Shown in pieces: positions 15,993-23,992 of a stretch of DNA of 64,000 bases. Under the pieces are notes generated by a model, which saw only the letters and a list, made by a program, of their open reading frames with translations, made no database searches and was not told the origin of the DNA. The DNA comes from CBFDBF01 sp050304615 (lineage in GTDB: Bacteria > Pseudomonadota > Gammaproteobacteria > Chromatiales > Chromatiaceae). The stretch spans positions 434,001 to 498,000 of the forward strand of contig JBNLDW010000011.1 of assembly GCA_050304615.1 (NCBI GenBank). Direction: 5' to 3'. Each line of letters begins with the position of its first letter. Within the stretch, counting starts at the first letter, position 1. A program made the translations under genes and the position numbers.

Positions 15993-17276
15993 TCAGCTTC
16001 TTCGCCCTTTCAGGGTCTCTTGAAAGGCCTCTATTCTGGTACGTAGCTGTTCAACATCCTGGGGGCTGTAGTCGGTCTCAATTTTGAGCATCGGTATGCC
16101 CTTCTGCTCCATCAGCTGCTCAATGATCTTGGTCTCAACATCATACGGGTGGCACCCCTTCAGGATGTGGTATATGACCCCCTCCACCTGGTAGTCATCG
16201 ATCAGTTGTAGCAGGCGATCGCGTCGATCAATGGTGGTAGAGAATATGGGACAGGTGGAGGGTAGTAGATAGCGATCCGCTATGGCGTGCAGCATATTTG
16301 ACTTGGTGCCTTCATCCAGCGCCACCATGTCGTTTAGATAGCGATTAGAGGTGCAAAACTCATCGGCTACTAGTATGCCATCCAACTCTTCGATAATGGT
16401 TGGTACCTTCCAGTTGGGGAATACCATGGGTGAACCGGTCAGCATGATGCGGGCAGCCCCCGTCATGGCTACCTGTGTCTGGTTGCGGATCCGTTCTTCC
16501 AGCTCATTATTCAGCAGGAACAGGGCATCGGTCCAATCCTCCACATGGGCATAAAAATAGGCGTTCATCACCTCCAATGCATCCCGTCCAAGTATGACTG
16601 GAGGGGTCGCCTTGCGGATGCGATGGAAGCGATGAAACTCTACCTGGGCACGCTGGATCATCTGGGTCGCCTGCTTTAGACGGCGACGGGTAATACGGAC
16701 ACCGGTGACCTTCTCCAGCCTTTTGGCAAACCGCTTTACCTCTTCCAGCCAGAAGGTGCGGGAGGACTCCTCCTCTTTTATCCGTGGCATATCCATCATA
16801 TGCACGGGGACAAACTCTTTTAGCGCCTCAGCCATCTTGACCTTCCAGTCACAACTGGCAGGCACCACTACTAACTCACACTGTTGAAAAAAGGAGAGGA
16901 TCGGTAGCGAACTGAGACCAAATTCCGATTTAACCATCGGACAGGCCACCTCCGGAAGGTGATCCTCACCAATCTCCATGCTTTCATACACGCCAGAGCA
17001 AAGCCTGACTGGGCGTGCGCCAGCGGCGTAGATAATCTCTTCCGGCACAAACAGGCAGTAGGTGCCGATTATCTTCTCTCCCTTTCTCGGCTGAACTGTG
17101 CCTTCGCCGCCATGTTCAAAGGTCTCGAAGATGCGGTCAAAATAGGCCATGTTTGCCGGCCGGTTACTATCTTCTTCAATACGATCAAAGATCTCCCGTA
17201 CCGACATTGCCAGGTTGACCTTGACCTTATTGGCCAGTCGTTCTTGCTTTGAGATATGCGTTTCTGTCGTGTTCAT
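15993..17276 (-). CDS. 2-hydroxyacyl-CoA dehydratase D-component family protein (probable double-cubane cluster protein)
   Basis: A 427-residue protein of the HgdB/HgdC-partner, BcrB/BcrC family. It has eight cysteines (74, 93, 112, 133, 142, 308, 342, 375) in family-typical contexts: GTYCLFVPEE, VRLCSGVYE, VACPMVKSEFG, PASCDWK, PSTCPIFS and LKGCHPYDVE, ending with IPMLKIETDYS. Classical dehydratases and benzoyl-CoA reductases need two paralogous subunits encoded side by side; here only one exists, next to one activase. That single-subunit plus activase layout is the one described for double-cubane cluster proteins (DCCP with DCCR), which carry an [8Fe-9S] cluster and do ATP-dependent reductions of small substrates. 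The exact substrate is unknown. DCCP rather than a dehydratase is inference. Confidence 0.8.
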   Translation of the reverse strand: MNTTETHISKQERLANKVKVNLAMSVREIFDRIEEDSNRPANMAYFDRIFETFEHGGEGTVQPRKGEKIIGTYCLFVPEEIIYAAGARPVRLCSGVYESMEIGEDHLPEVACPMVKSEFGLSSLPILSFFQQCELVVVPASCDWKVKMAEALKEFVPVHMMDMPRIKEEESSRTFWLEEVKRFAKRLEKVTGVRITRRRLKQATQMIQRAQVEFHRFHRIRKATPPVILGRDALEVMNAYFYAHVEDWTDALFLLNNELEERIRNQTQVAMTGAARIMLTGSPMVFPNWKVPTIIEELDGILVADEFCTSNRYLNDMVALDEGTKSNMLHAIADRYLLPSTCPIFSTTIDRRDRLLQLIDDYQVEGVIYHILKGCHPYDVETKIIEQLMEQKGIPMLKIETDYSPQDVEQLRTRIEAFQETLKGRRS

Positions 17277-17288
17277 ATTTGGTTGACT

Positions 17289-18251
17289 CTATTTTTCGTG
17301 ATTTTGCTTGGTGTTGCCCTGGCGTTTTAGAAAGCCCTGCTCAGTGGCGGTGTAAATGGGGATGTTCAGAAACTTGATCTGCAGTGCCTCGTCTTCAGGA
17401 CAGACATCGACGCAACGTGCACATAGGATGCAGTCCTGGGTCACCAGGTTGCTCAATGTCTTCTCTTCTTCTATCTCGCGGATCTCCATAGGGCAAACAC
17501 GGGAGCAGTTGCCGCAACGGGTACAGCGTTGGCCATCCTTATGCAGCGAGGTGAGGCCAATCTTGTCAAAGAACGAGAGTAGCGCCAGCATCGGGCAGTA
17601 GGAGCAGAAGAAGCGCCTCTTTACAAAGGCGGTGGTGAAGAACAGTCCGACAAGTAGGATTGCGACCGTGGTTAGAAACATGCCTGGGCCGTTGGAGAAA
17701 TCGATATAGAACTGACTGAAGTCGCCGTTAAATATTGGCATCAAGACCCTTGCTGGGCACATCTGGCAGAATGGTACCGACCAGTCACGGGATAGCTTAG
17801 ACATCCCCAGTACGGCATTACCTATGCCGAGCGGTATCAGTATCAGCAGTGCCAGGAAAATGTATTTCACCGACTTGTAACGCTTGCCGGTGATCCACTT
17901 AAAGCGTGACATATCAACGCTGACCATATTTCTTAGCTTGGTCATCAGATCTTGTAGAAATCCAAATGGGCAGACCCAGCCGCACCAGGCCTTATTCAGG
18001 ACAATGGCCCAGAGTGCGAAGATGCCGACAGCCTTTAGGAAGCGGATACCGGCGTCGCCCCAAAACTCAGCAAACGGTCTGGAGAGCATATGCTGCAGAC
18101 CTATAAGAAAACAGCCGCCGCCATTATCATCTACATAGGCGCAGGAAAACGTAGGCAGGCGGCTACCTAAATCGATATAGAACAGAGCACCATAGGTTAA
18201 AACTATAAAGAGTATAGATTGGACTATGAGTCGTATGCGTTGGACATTCAT
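17289..18251 (-). CDS. NapH/NosR-like membrane polyferredoxin
   Basis: A 320-residue inner-membrane iron-sulfur protein. Four to six hydrophobic segments carry cysteine motifs at their ends (CGWVCPFG, CQMCPA, CSYCPM), and the C-terminal cytoplasmic part has two classical [4Fe-4S] ferredoxin motifs, CTRCGNCSRVCP and CILCARCVDVCP. An extra N-terminal cysteine pair (FSCAYVDDNGGGC) faces the other side. Relatives (NapH, NosR C-terminus, CcoG) pass electrons from quinol or ferredoxin across or along the membrane. It lies between the DUF4198-like gene (4-base overlap) and the cluster protein (12-base gap), so it is the obvious electron donor for the activase, or a quinol-to-ferredoxin adaptor. Confidence 0.85.
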   Translation of the reverse strand: MNVQRIRLIVQSILFIVLTYGALFYIDLGSRLPTFSCAYVDDNGGGCFLIGLQHMLSRPFAEFWGDAGIRFLKAVGIFALWAIVLNKAWCGWVCPFGFLQDLMTKLRNMVSVDMSRFKWITGKRYKSVKYIFLALLILIPLGIGNAVLGMSKLSRDWSVPFCQMCPARVLMPIFNGDFSQFYIDFSNGPGMFLTTVAILLVGLFFTTAFVKRRFFCSYCPMLALLSFFDKIGLTSLHKDGQRCTRCGNCSRVCPMEIREIEEEKTLSNLVTQDCILCARCVDVCPEDEALQIKFLNIPIYTATEQGFLKRQGNTKQNHEK

Positions 18252-19333
18252 TGCTCTTTCTTGCGCCTCCTGCGAATGGCAATGGCCACTGCTGCGCCGA
18301 CAATAGTTATGATTGCTGCTAGATAGGCCATGCGCTGACTCTGCCAGTCACTTAAGGCAGGAGAGACATGGAATGGCAGGGTGGCAATATAGCGCTCATT
18401 CTCATATGACTCCCCCTTATGTACCCCACCACTCTCAATCTGATGTTTTATCCGTAGCAAATAGAGTTCCGATTTGTGCCGGTCAACCCCATCCTCATGG
18501 AAGTCCTCTTTGATTAGGGTAAAGAGAGCTTCACCGTTGTCATCCGTTGTTTGAGTTTGGTGCCATCCCTGCTCGGTAATCAGCGCCATGCGCCCTCCAA
18601 CCACCGGCTTACCTCTGAACAGCGCACGTACACGGAGCTTGTCTCCTACATGGTGGCTATAGCGTCTTTTACCATCGGCATAGACACGAACCAGCTCCAG
18701 TTCCGGGTTCCCCTCAAAATAGCCCTGGCGGTCTATCAGTTGAGGCTCTTTCTCATCTGCCTTATCCCCATGGCTCATGAAGGTGTAGTAGGAGAACAGG
18801 CGGGTGCGGACGCCATCGTCTACACCAAGATCGTTGTAGGCGAAGATGCGGTACCAGCCGCCGTCATCGGCTGCATATTCCGCCCGCGTCTCCGGGCCTC
18901 GCTGTTTGACCTCAATGCCTTCGATAGTGCTGTCGGGGCGTTCCAGCCAGACAACGCTGCTGTTGGTGTTACTATCGCCCTTTTTTGGTCTCCCGGATGG
19001 TTTTGGTTTCCCAGACGGGCCGCGGCCAGGCATCGTCATCTTATTATCCTTGTTCGCAGGGAAGGGGCCGGAGCGTAGGTATATACGCCTGAGGCGCTGA
19101 CCGCCGCTCTGCCAGCTGCGTTTCCCTTTCTCATTCTGCTTTGGCTGTTCTGCACCTTCCGGGCGTTTGTCTGCGGCAGCCTTCTCCCGCATCTGCTTCG
19201 CCTTATCCATCATCTCGCGCATCTGCTGATAGGTGAGCGGCTCAAGCCACATCATCTGGCCATAAGAGCCGGATTTGGCATACAGAGGGGTACAACAGGC
19301 AGCTATCAGTAGACCTGTTAGTAGGTGTCGCAT
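18248..19333 (-). CDS. Periplasmic DUF4198-like protein with C-terminal anchor
   Basis: A 361-residue exported protein. It has a Sec signal peptide (1 to about 19, TPLYAKSG), then a long charged, Lys/Pro/Gly-rich low-complexity region (about 35-125), then a beta-rich module. The module contains LVRVYADGKRRYSHHVGDKLRVRALFRGKPV and LITEQGWHQTQTTDDNGEALF, resembling DUF4198/carboxypeptidase-regulatory-like domains linked with nickel/cobalt uptake. A final helix (about 333-351) precedes a strongly basic end (RRRRKKEQ), so it is anchored in the inner membrane with its body in the periplasm. Start 19333 has AGGAG about 8 bases upstream; the longer open frame to 19405 adds no signal. Several histidines could bind metal. 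It follows the receptor by 68 bases. Confidence 0.65.
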   Translation of the reverse strand: MRHLLTGLLIAACCTPLYAKSGSYGQMMWLEPLTYQQMREMMDKAKQMREKAAADKRPEGAEQPKQNEKGKRSWQSGGQRLRRIYLRSGPFPANKDNKMTMPGRGPSGKPKPSGRPKKGDSNTNSSVVWLERPDSTIEGIEVKQRGPETRAEYAADDGGWYRIFAYNDLGVDDGVRTRLFSYYTFMSHGDKADEKEPQLIDRQGYFEGNPELELVRVYADGKRRYSHHVGDKLRVRALFRGKPVVGGRMALITEQGWHQTQTTDDNGEALFTLIKEDFHEDGVDRHKSELYLLRIKHQIESGGVHKGESYENERYIATLPFHVSPALSDWQSQRMAYLAAIITIVGAAVAIAIRRRRKKEQ

Positions 19334-19401
19334 TATCTTTCTCCTAACTGAAGATGTTGTAAGCAAATATGGTGTAAGGCCAGCCATGTATTTGCATGTG
19401 G

Positions 19402-21429
19402 TCACCAGTTATAACTTATGCCAGCGTAGAGCGTGCGTTCGGACCCAACTCTATAATTTCTGTGGGCCGGACTAGCTCCCCAACCAGTGGTGGCGGGGGA
19501 GTATGAGACTCGCGCATATTTTTTGTTAGTAAGATTTAAGATATGGCCCCAGACCGACCAGGATCCAGTGTCGTAGGTTGCTCTGAGGTTAAATAGATCA
19601 GGGCGCCGATATTTGCCTCGAGGATCTGCGTCATTATCGCTATAAGTATAATAGGACGAGTAATGATCCCACTCTAGCTCTATATCCAAATCATGTCTTG
19701 GCATCCAGGTTGCACGGGCATTCAAGTGGTGTAGAGGTGAGTAGGTCATGGTGTTACCGCTGAAGTCATTATCGCCAGAGATATACTCGATATATTTATT
19801 CCTGGCATAGGTGTGGGCGGCATCAAACCTCAGGGAATCGAACGGTTGGTAGGAGAGGCTGGTTTCGATACCTTTAACCTCTACTTTACCAGCGTTTACA
19901 TAATAGTCGGTTCCGCCGATCTCTTCAGTCAAGATCATGTTCTCAATATTGGTGTCATACAGCGCCACATCGTATTTAAATTGGCCGTCCATTAGTTTGC
20001 CGCGTACGCCAATCTCGATGTTGTTTGCCTCTTCCGGTTTTAAATTGGGGTCTGGAATGGCCCGGGTGCTGGTAAATAGGGCTGTTGTGCCCGGAACCAC
20101 AAAGCCTTCGCTATAGCCAACCCACAGGCTGTTGCGTTCATCCAGGTCAAAAGTTATGCCTGCTTTGGGGGCTACATTGGTGAACTTCTTGCTTTCATCC
20201 AAGGTGCCATCTTTTCTCTTTGATCCATAGGTTACGTTGTCATAGCGCGCGCCAACGGTAACCCGTGTACGTTCAAGCGGAGAAAATTCATACTGCATGA
20301 ATGGCGATCTGACTTGCGCCAACACATCGTAGGATTTGGATAGGTCAACAGCAGAGTCAGCTGATCTTGCCGCAAAGCCGTTAGAATCAATAATGGACTT
20401 CTGGAGATCAATGCCGGCTATCACGCGTGATTTCAGGAAATCAAATTCTCGATTGTAGGTGGCCACAATGTTGTGATTCATGCTGGTGGATTCACTATAG
20501 CTGCCAGACGCGCTATAGGATGGCATGCCCTGGGTTTCGCGTTTCCTGATGCTGTATTTCAATTCCAAACCGGAGTGTTCATCAAGATCGGTATCAAAAG
20601 TGAATATTGCCGAGGACATCTGATCGTCAGTAAAGGCGTCTAATATAGCTGCCTGTTGCCAATCCGCATAATACTCTGCATCATCAAGTGATCCTGGTGT
20701 CTCCTCAGAGGTATCAAGATGTTCAGCTCTTACAGAAAAACTTTTATTGTCATCAAAGTCATATACCAATTTGCCACTGATAGCCTTACGCTTTTTTGCA
20801 GTACGATCCTGTGAACCTTCAAAATCCAGGTAATTGACATCAAAGAAATAACCAAGGGCGTCAGTTATTGGCCCAGCTGCGGAAAAACCGCCACGATCAC
20901 GATCAAAGTTGCCCGACTCAATCCATGCGCGGTACTCAGGTGTAGACGGCGGTTTGCGAGTGATAACGTTAATCACACCACCCAGAGCGTTACTGCCATA
21001 CAGGGAAGATGCCGGTCCCTTGATGATCTCTACTCTCTCTATATCGAAGGCGTTCATCTGGTCAATAAATCCGTTAGTACCGCTACCAAAATTCTGCACA
21101 GCCATGCCGTCGATCAGATTGATCGTGTAGTTCTTACCGCCCAAGGGAATACGCAGGTTGCGGCTCATACTATTGCCAGGTATACGGGCGAGAAGATGTT
21201 CAACAGAATCAACAGACTTAACTGTATCTAACTCAATATCGTCAATGATGTCGATGGTAACCGGACTATCTTTGATCTCTGTCTCTACCCTGGATGCGGT
21301 AACCGAGATCACAGGCGCATCGCTGTATGGATCGGCCTTGGCGGCCAATAGGGTAGGACTGTAGATTGCTACTGTTATGAGTGTAATTATTGACAGACGA
21401 ATAGCTGTCAGAGTACGTGCGTTTATCAT
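19402..21429 (-). CDS. TonB-dependent outer-membrane receptor, first gene of the reductase operon
   Basis: A 675-residue TonB-dependent receptor. A signal peptide (about 1-29) is followed by a TonB-box-like stretch (PVISVTASR), a plug domain (about 45-165, with IERVEIIKGPASSLYGSNALGGVINVITRKP) and a 22-strand barrel ending in the C-terminal aromatic residue (YAGISYNW). A GGGGA-type Shine-Dalgarno precedes ATG. Barrel composition resembles BtuB/CirA-type siderophore, haem or cobalamin receptors, but the ligand cannot be named. It heads the operon with the periplasmic, membrane-ferredoxin, cluster-protein and activase genes, so what it imports probably feeds or is metabolised by that reductase. 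Confidence 0.93.
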   Translation of the reverse strand: MINARTLTAIRLSIITLITVAIYSPTLLAAKADPYSDAPVISVTASRVETEIKDSPVTIDIIDDIELDTVKSVDSVEHLLARIPGNSMSRNLRIPLGGKNYTINLIDGMAVQNFGSGTNGFIDQMNAFDIERVEIIKGPASSLYGSNALGGVINVITRKPPSTPEYRAWIESGNFDRDRGGFSAAGPITDALGYFFDVNYLDFEGSQDRTAKKRKAISGKLVYDFDDNKSFSVRAEHLDTSEETPGSLDDAEYYADWQQAAILDAFTDDQMSSAIFTFDTDLDEHSGLELKYSIRKRETQGMPSYSASGSYSESTSMNHNIVATYNREFDFLKSRVIAGIDLQKSIIDSNGFAARSADSAVDLSKSYDVLAQVRSPFMQYEFSPLERTRVTVGARYDNVTYGSKRKDGTLDESKKFTNVAPKAGITFDLDERNSLWVGYSEGFVVPGTTALFTSTRAIPDPNLKPEEANNIEIGVRGKLMDGQFKYDVALYDTNIENMILTEEIGGTDYYVNAGKVEVKGIETSLSYQPFDSLRFDAAHTYARNKYIEYISGDNDFSGNTMTYSPLHHLNARATWMPRHDLDIELEWDHYSSYYTYSDNDADPRGKYRRPDLFNLRATYDTGSWSVWGHILNLTNKKYARVSYSPATTGWGASPAHRNYRVGSERTLYAGISYNW

Positions 21430-21545
21430 TATTTTTCCCCTAACTAAAAATCAAACAGACCACCGGTATGCACCTGGATTGGAGCGTTTTTTATAGTCCG
21501 GTTGGAGAGAGGTAATGTAGAGATAAATATCAATATATTCAATAT

Positions 21546-21577
21546 GTTATATAACACAGTGCAGTGTGTTATATAAC
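21546..21577. promoter_or_regulatory. Perfect inverted repeat upstream of the TonB-receptor operon
   Basis: GTTATATAACACA (21546-21558) and TGTGTTATATAAC (21565-21577) are perfect reverse complements separated by 6 bases. Each arm contains the self-palindromic decamer GTTATATAAC, with centres 22 bp apart (about two helical turns). It lies 117 bases before the receptor ATG in the only non-coding space upstream of the operon, the layout of a regulator operator covering a promoter. Confidence 0.65.
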
Positions 21578-21692
21578 TTGTTTTTTAACTGATTACTGCG
21601 GCTGGGTGTCAAGCGCGAGTGATTGATGTTATTGGATATATGGCAGTTGTTCCCAGTAGGTGGGGCAGATCTGTATAGATTATGGTTACGGA

Positions 21693-23828
21693 TCAGCCGC
21701 GCATCCAGCGGTGGTATCGCTCTACCCACTGGAGTAGCCGTTGGGGGGCGTGGGCCCGCTTCCATTCGCCAGCGGCATATTTGTTGGCCTCGGCCAGGGT
21801 CGGGTAGATGTGGATGGTCCCGAGGATCTTGTTCAGCCCTAGCCCATGGCGCATGGCCAGGACATATTCGGCCAGCAGATCACCGGCATGTTCGCCGACA
21901 ATGGTTACCCCCAGGATCTTATCCCTGCCAGGCACGGTGAGTATCTTCAGCAGACCATGTGCCTCCTCATCGGTGATGGCTCGATCCAGTTCACCGATGT
22001 CGTAGGTGGTGACCTCGTAGGCGACCCCCTGTGCCTTGGCCTCCTGCTCATTCAGCCCCACCCGCGCCACTTCAGGATCGGTAAAGGTGCACCAGGGTAT
22101 TACAGAGTAATCGACCCGGAACCGTTTGAAACGACCAAACAGTGCGTTGACCGAGGCATACCAAGCCTGATGGGAGGCGGTGTGGGTAAATTGGAAGGGG
22201 CCCGTCACATCGCCACAGGCGTAGATGGTAGGGCATGATGTGCGCATGAACTCGTCGACCTCAATGGTGCCGTTTCTGCGCAGGCCAATATTCAGCTCCT
22301 CCAGTCCGAAGCCGCTGGTGTTGGCTGCTCGTCCGGCGGCCATCAGTAGTTGATCAAACTCTATTTCGACCGTCTTGCCGTGGTGTTCACACAGCAGTGT
22401 CTTGCGCCCATCCTGTAGCAGGAACTCCTTGGAGCTATGTTCTAGCAGCAGCTCTATCCCCTCGGCCTCAAAGCGCTGGCGCACCTGCTGCGCTATCTCG
22501 GCATCCTCTTTTTTCATGATGCGGTCAGAGCGGACCACTATTGATACTCGGCTACCCAGGCGGGAGAAGGCCTGGGCCAGTTCACAACCGATCGGGCCGC
22601 CACCGAAGACCAACAGCCGCTCAGGTTTTTTACGTAGCCCCCAGATGGTGTCCGAGGTAAGGTATCCGACCTGCTCAAGACCAGGGATCCGCGGCACCAG
22701 CGGCCTGGCCCCGGTGGCGACGACGATACTGCGAGTAGTGAGGGTCTGACCATTGACCTCCACCGAGTAGGGGGAGGTGATGTGCGCCTCACCCTGGAGA
22801 CACTCCACCCCCAATTCACTGTAGCGTTCAACAGAGTCGTGCGGCTCCACCTGCTGAATCACCCGCTGTACTCGCTCCATCACCTGGGCAAAATCCCACT
22901 CTGCGGTTACCGTGTCTATCCCCAGCTCTTTGGCTCGGGAGATATGGGAGAGAAACTTGGTCGTGCGGATAAGCGCCTTTGATGGGACGCAGCCGCTGTT
23001 CAGGCAGTCACCCCCCATCTTGTGCTTTTCGATCAGGGTTACCTTCGACTTCACTGCCGCTGCGATATAGGAGCTGACTAGGCCACCGGAGCCTGCGCCG
23101 ATCACTATCAGGTTGCGGTCGAACTTCCTGGGTCTCTGGTACTGGCTGAGCGCACGTCTTGCCTTCATGATCTCCACTCCCTTCTTGGCCAGCAGTGGAA
23201 ATAGTCCCAGCAGGACAAAAGAGGCGATTAGCCCTGGCGAGAGGATACCGCTGGCGGACTCTATTGCTGCCAGCTGGGTACCGGCATTCACATAGACCAA
23301 GGTCCCGGCAAGCATCCCGACCTGGCTGACCAGGAAGAATTGCAGGGCAGGCATCGGTGTCAGCCCCATCACCAGATTGATGATAAAGAAGGGGAATAGT
23401 GGCACCAGGCGTAGGGTGAACAGATACAGAGCACCATCCTTCTCAACCCCCCGATTGACCGTCTTTAGGTGAGAGGCAAACCTCTCCTGTACCGTCTCAC
23501 GGAACAAAAAGCGGGCCAGCAGAAAGGCCAGGGTGGCGCCGATGGTGGAGGCAAAGGAGACAATAACAGTTCCGGTCCAGAGGCCAAAGATACCGCCTCC
23601 GATCAGAGTCATAACCGCTGCCCCAGGCAGGGATAGAGCGGTTACTGCCACGTATATGCAGAAATATATAAGGATGGTCTGCCAGGGGTTGGCCGCATAG
23701 TAGGCCGTGATATTGGCCTGCTGTGACTTTATATAGTCGAGATCAAGGAAGCGCCCCAGGTCATACGCAAAGAATATGGCTATCAGGATAGCTACGGTGA
23801 GCAGTAGAGCAGCCCTTTTCAGGTTCAT
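21693..23828 (-). CDS. TVP38/TMEM64 membrane domain fused to a mercuric-reductase-like flavoprotein
   Basis: A 711-residue fusion. Residues 1 to about 225 form a TVP38/TMEM64 (SNARE-associated Golgi/DedA-like) membrane domain with the GGGIFGLWTG and RLVPLFPFFIINLVMG signatures. Residues about 235-711 form a class I pyridine nucleotide-disulfide oxidoreductase with FAD-binding VIGAGSGGL, the redox-active disulphide GGDCLNSGCVPSKA, NAD(P)-binding FGGGPIGCELAQ, FAD motif YACGDV, and a dimerisation domain with HIYPTLAEA. The start is ATG 23828 with AGGAG 7 bases upstream, five codons inside the longest frame. This fusion is known in proteobacteria; substrate unknown. It is close to but separate from the reductase operon. 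Confidence 0.9.
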   Translation of the reverse strand: MNLKRAALLLTVAILIAIFFAYDLGRFLDLDYIKSQQANITAYYAANPWQTILIYFCIYVAVTALSLPGAAVMTLIGGGIFGLWTGTVIVSFASTIGATLAFLLARFLFRETVQERFASHLKTVNRGVEKDGALYLFTLRLVPLFPFFIINLVMGLTPMPALQFFLVSQVGMLAGTLVYVNAGTQLAAIESASGILSPGLIASFVLLGLFPLLAKKGVEIMKARRALSQYQRPRKFDRNLIVIGAGSGGLVSSYIAAAVKSKVTLIEKHKMGGDCLNSGCVPSKALIRTTKFLSHISRAKELGIDTVTAEWDFAQVMERVQRVIQQVEPHDSVERYSELGVECLQGEAHITSPYSVEVNGQTLTTRSIVVATGARPLVPRIPGLEQVGYLTSDTIWGLRKKPERLLVFGGGPIGCELAQAFSRLGSRVSIVVRSDRIMKKEDAEIAQQVRQRFEAEGIELLLEHSSKEFLLQDGRKTLLCEHHGKTVEIEFDQLLMAAGRAANTSGFGLEELNIGLRRNGTIEVDEFMRTSCPTIYACGDVTGPFQFTHTASHQAWYASVNALFGRFKRFRVDYSVIPWCTFTDPEVARVGLNEQEAKAQGVAYEVTTYDIGELDRAITDEEAHGLLKILTVPGRDKILGVTIVGEHAGDLLAEYVLAMRHGLGLNKILGTIHIYPTLAEANKYAAGEWKRAHAPQRLLQWVERYHRWMRG

Positions 23829-23992
23829 TTGATATCTCCTCATGTGCTGGGGTTATTGTTATCCGTGTAAACCCCCGATCCGTTCACGTCTTTTATAATC
23901 TGCTTTTCCGCTGGACTTGGCAAACGCTCTCCATTGCGCCATGCTTGACTGGCTCATGGCATGGTTGATCAACAGAGATTTGGGAGGTTAGT

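Noticed and set aside
21546..21577. ModE molybdate-box identification of the palindrome
   Set aside because: Half-sites resemble GTTATATA, but the spacing of 16 bases is too wide for the known ModE operator, and no mod gene is present.
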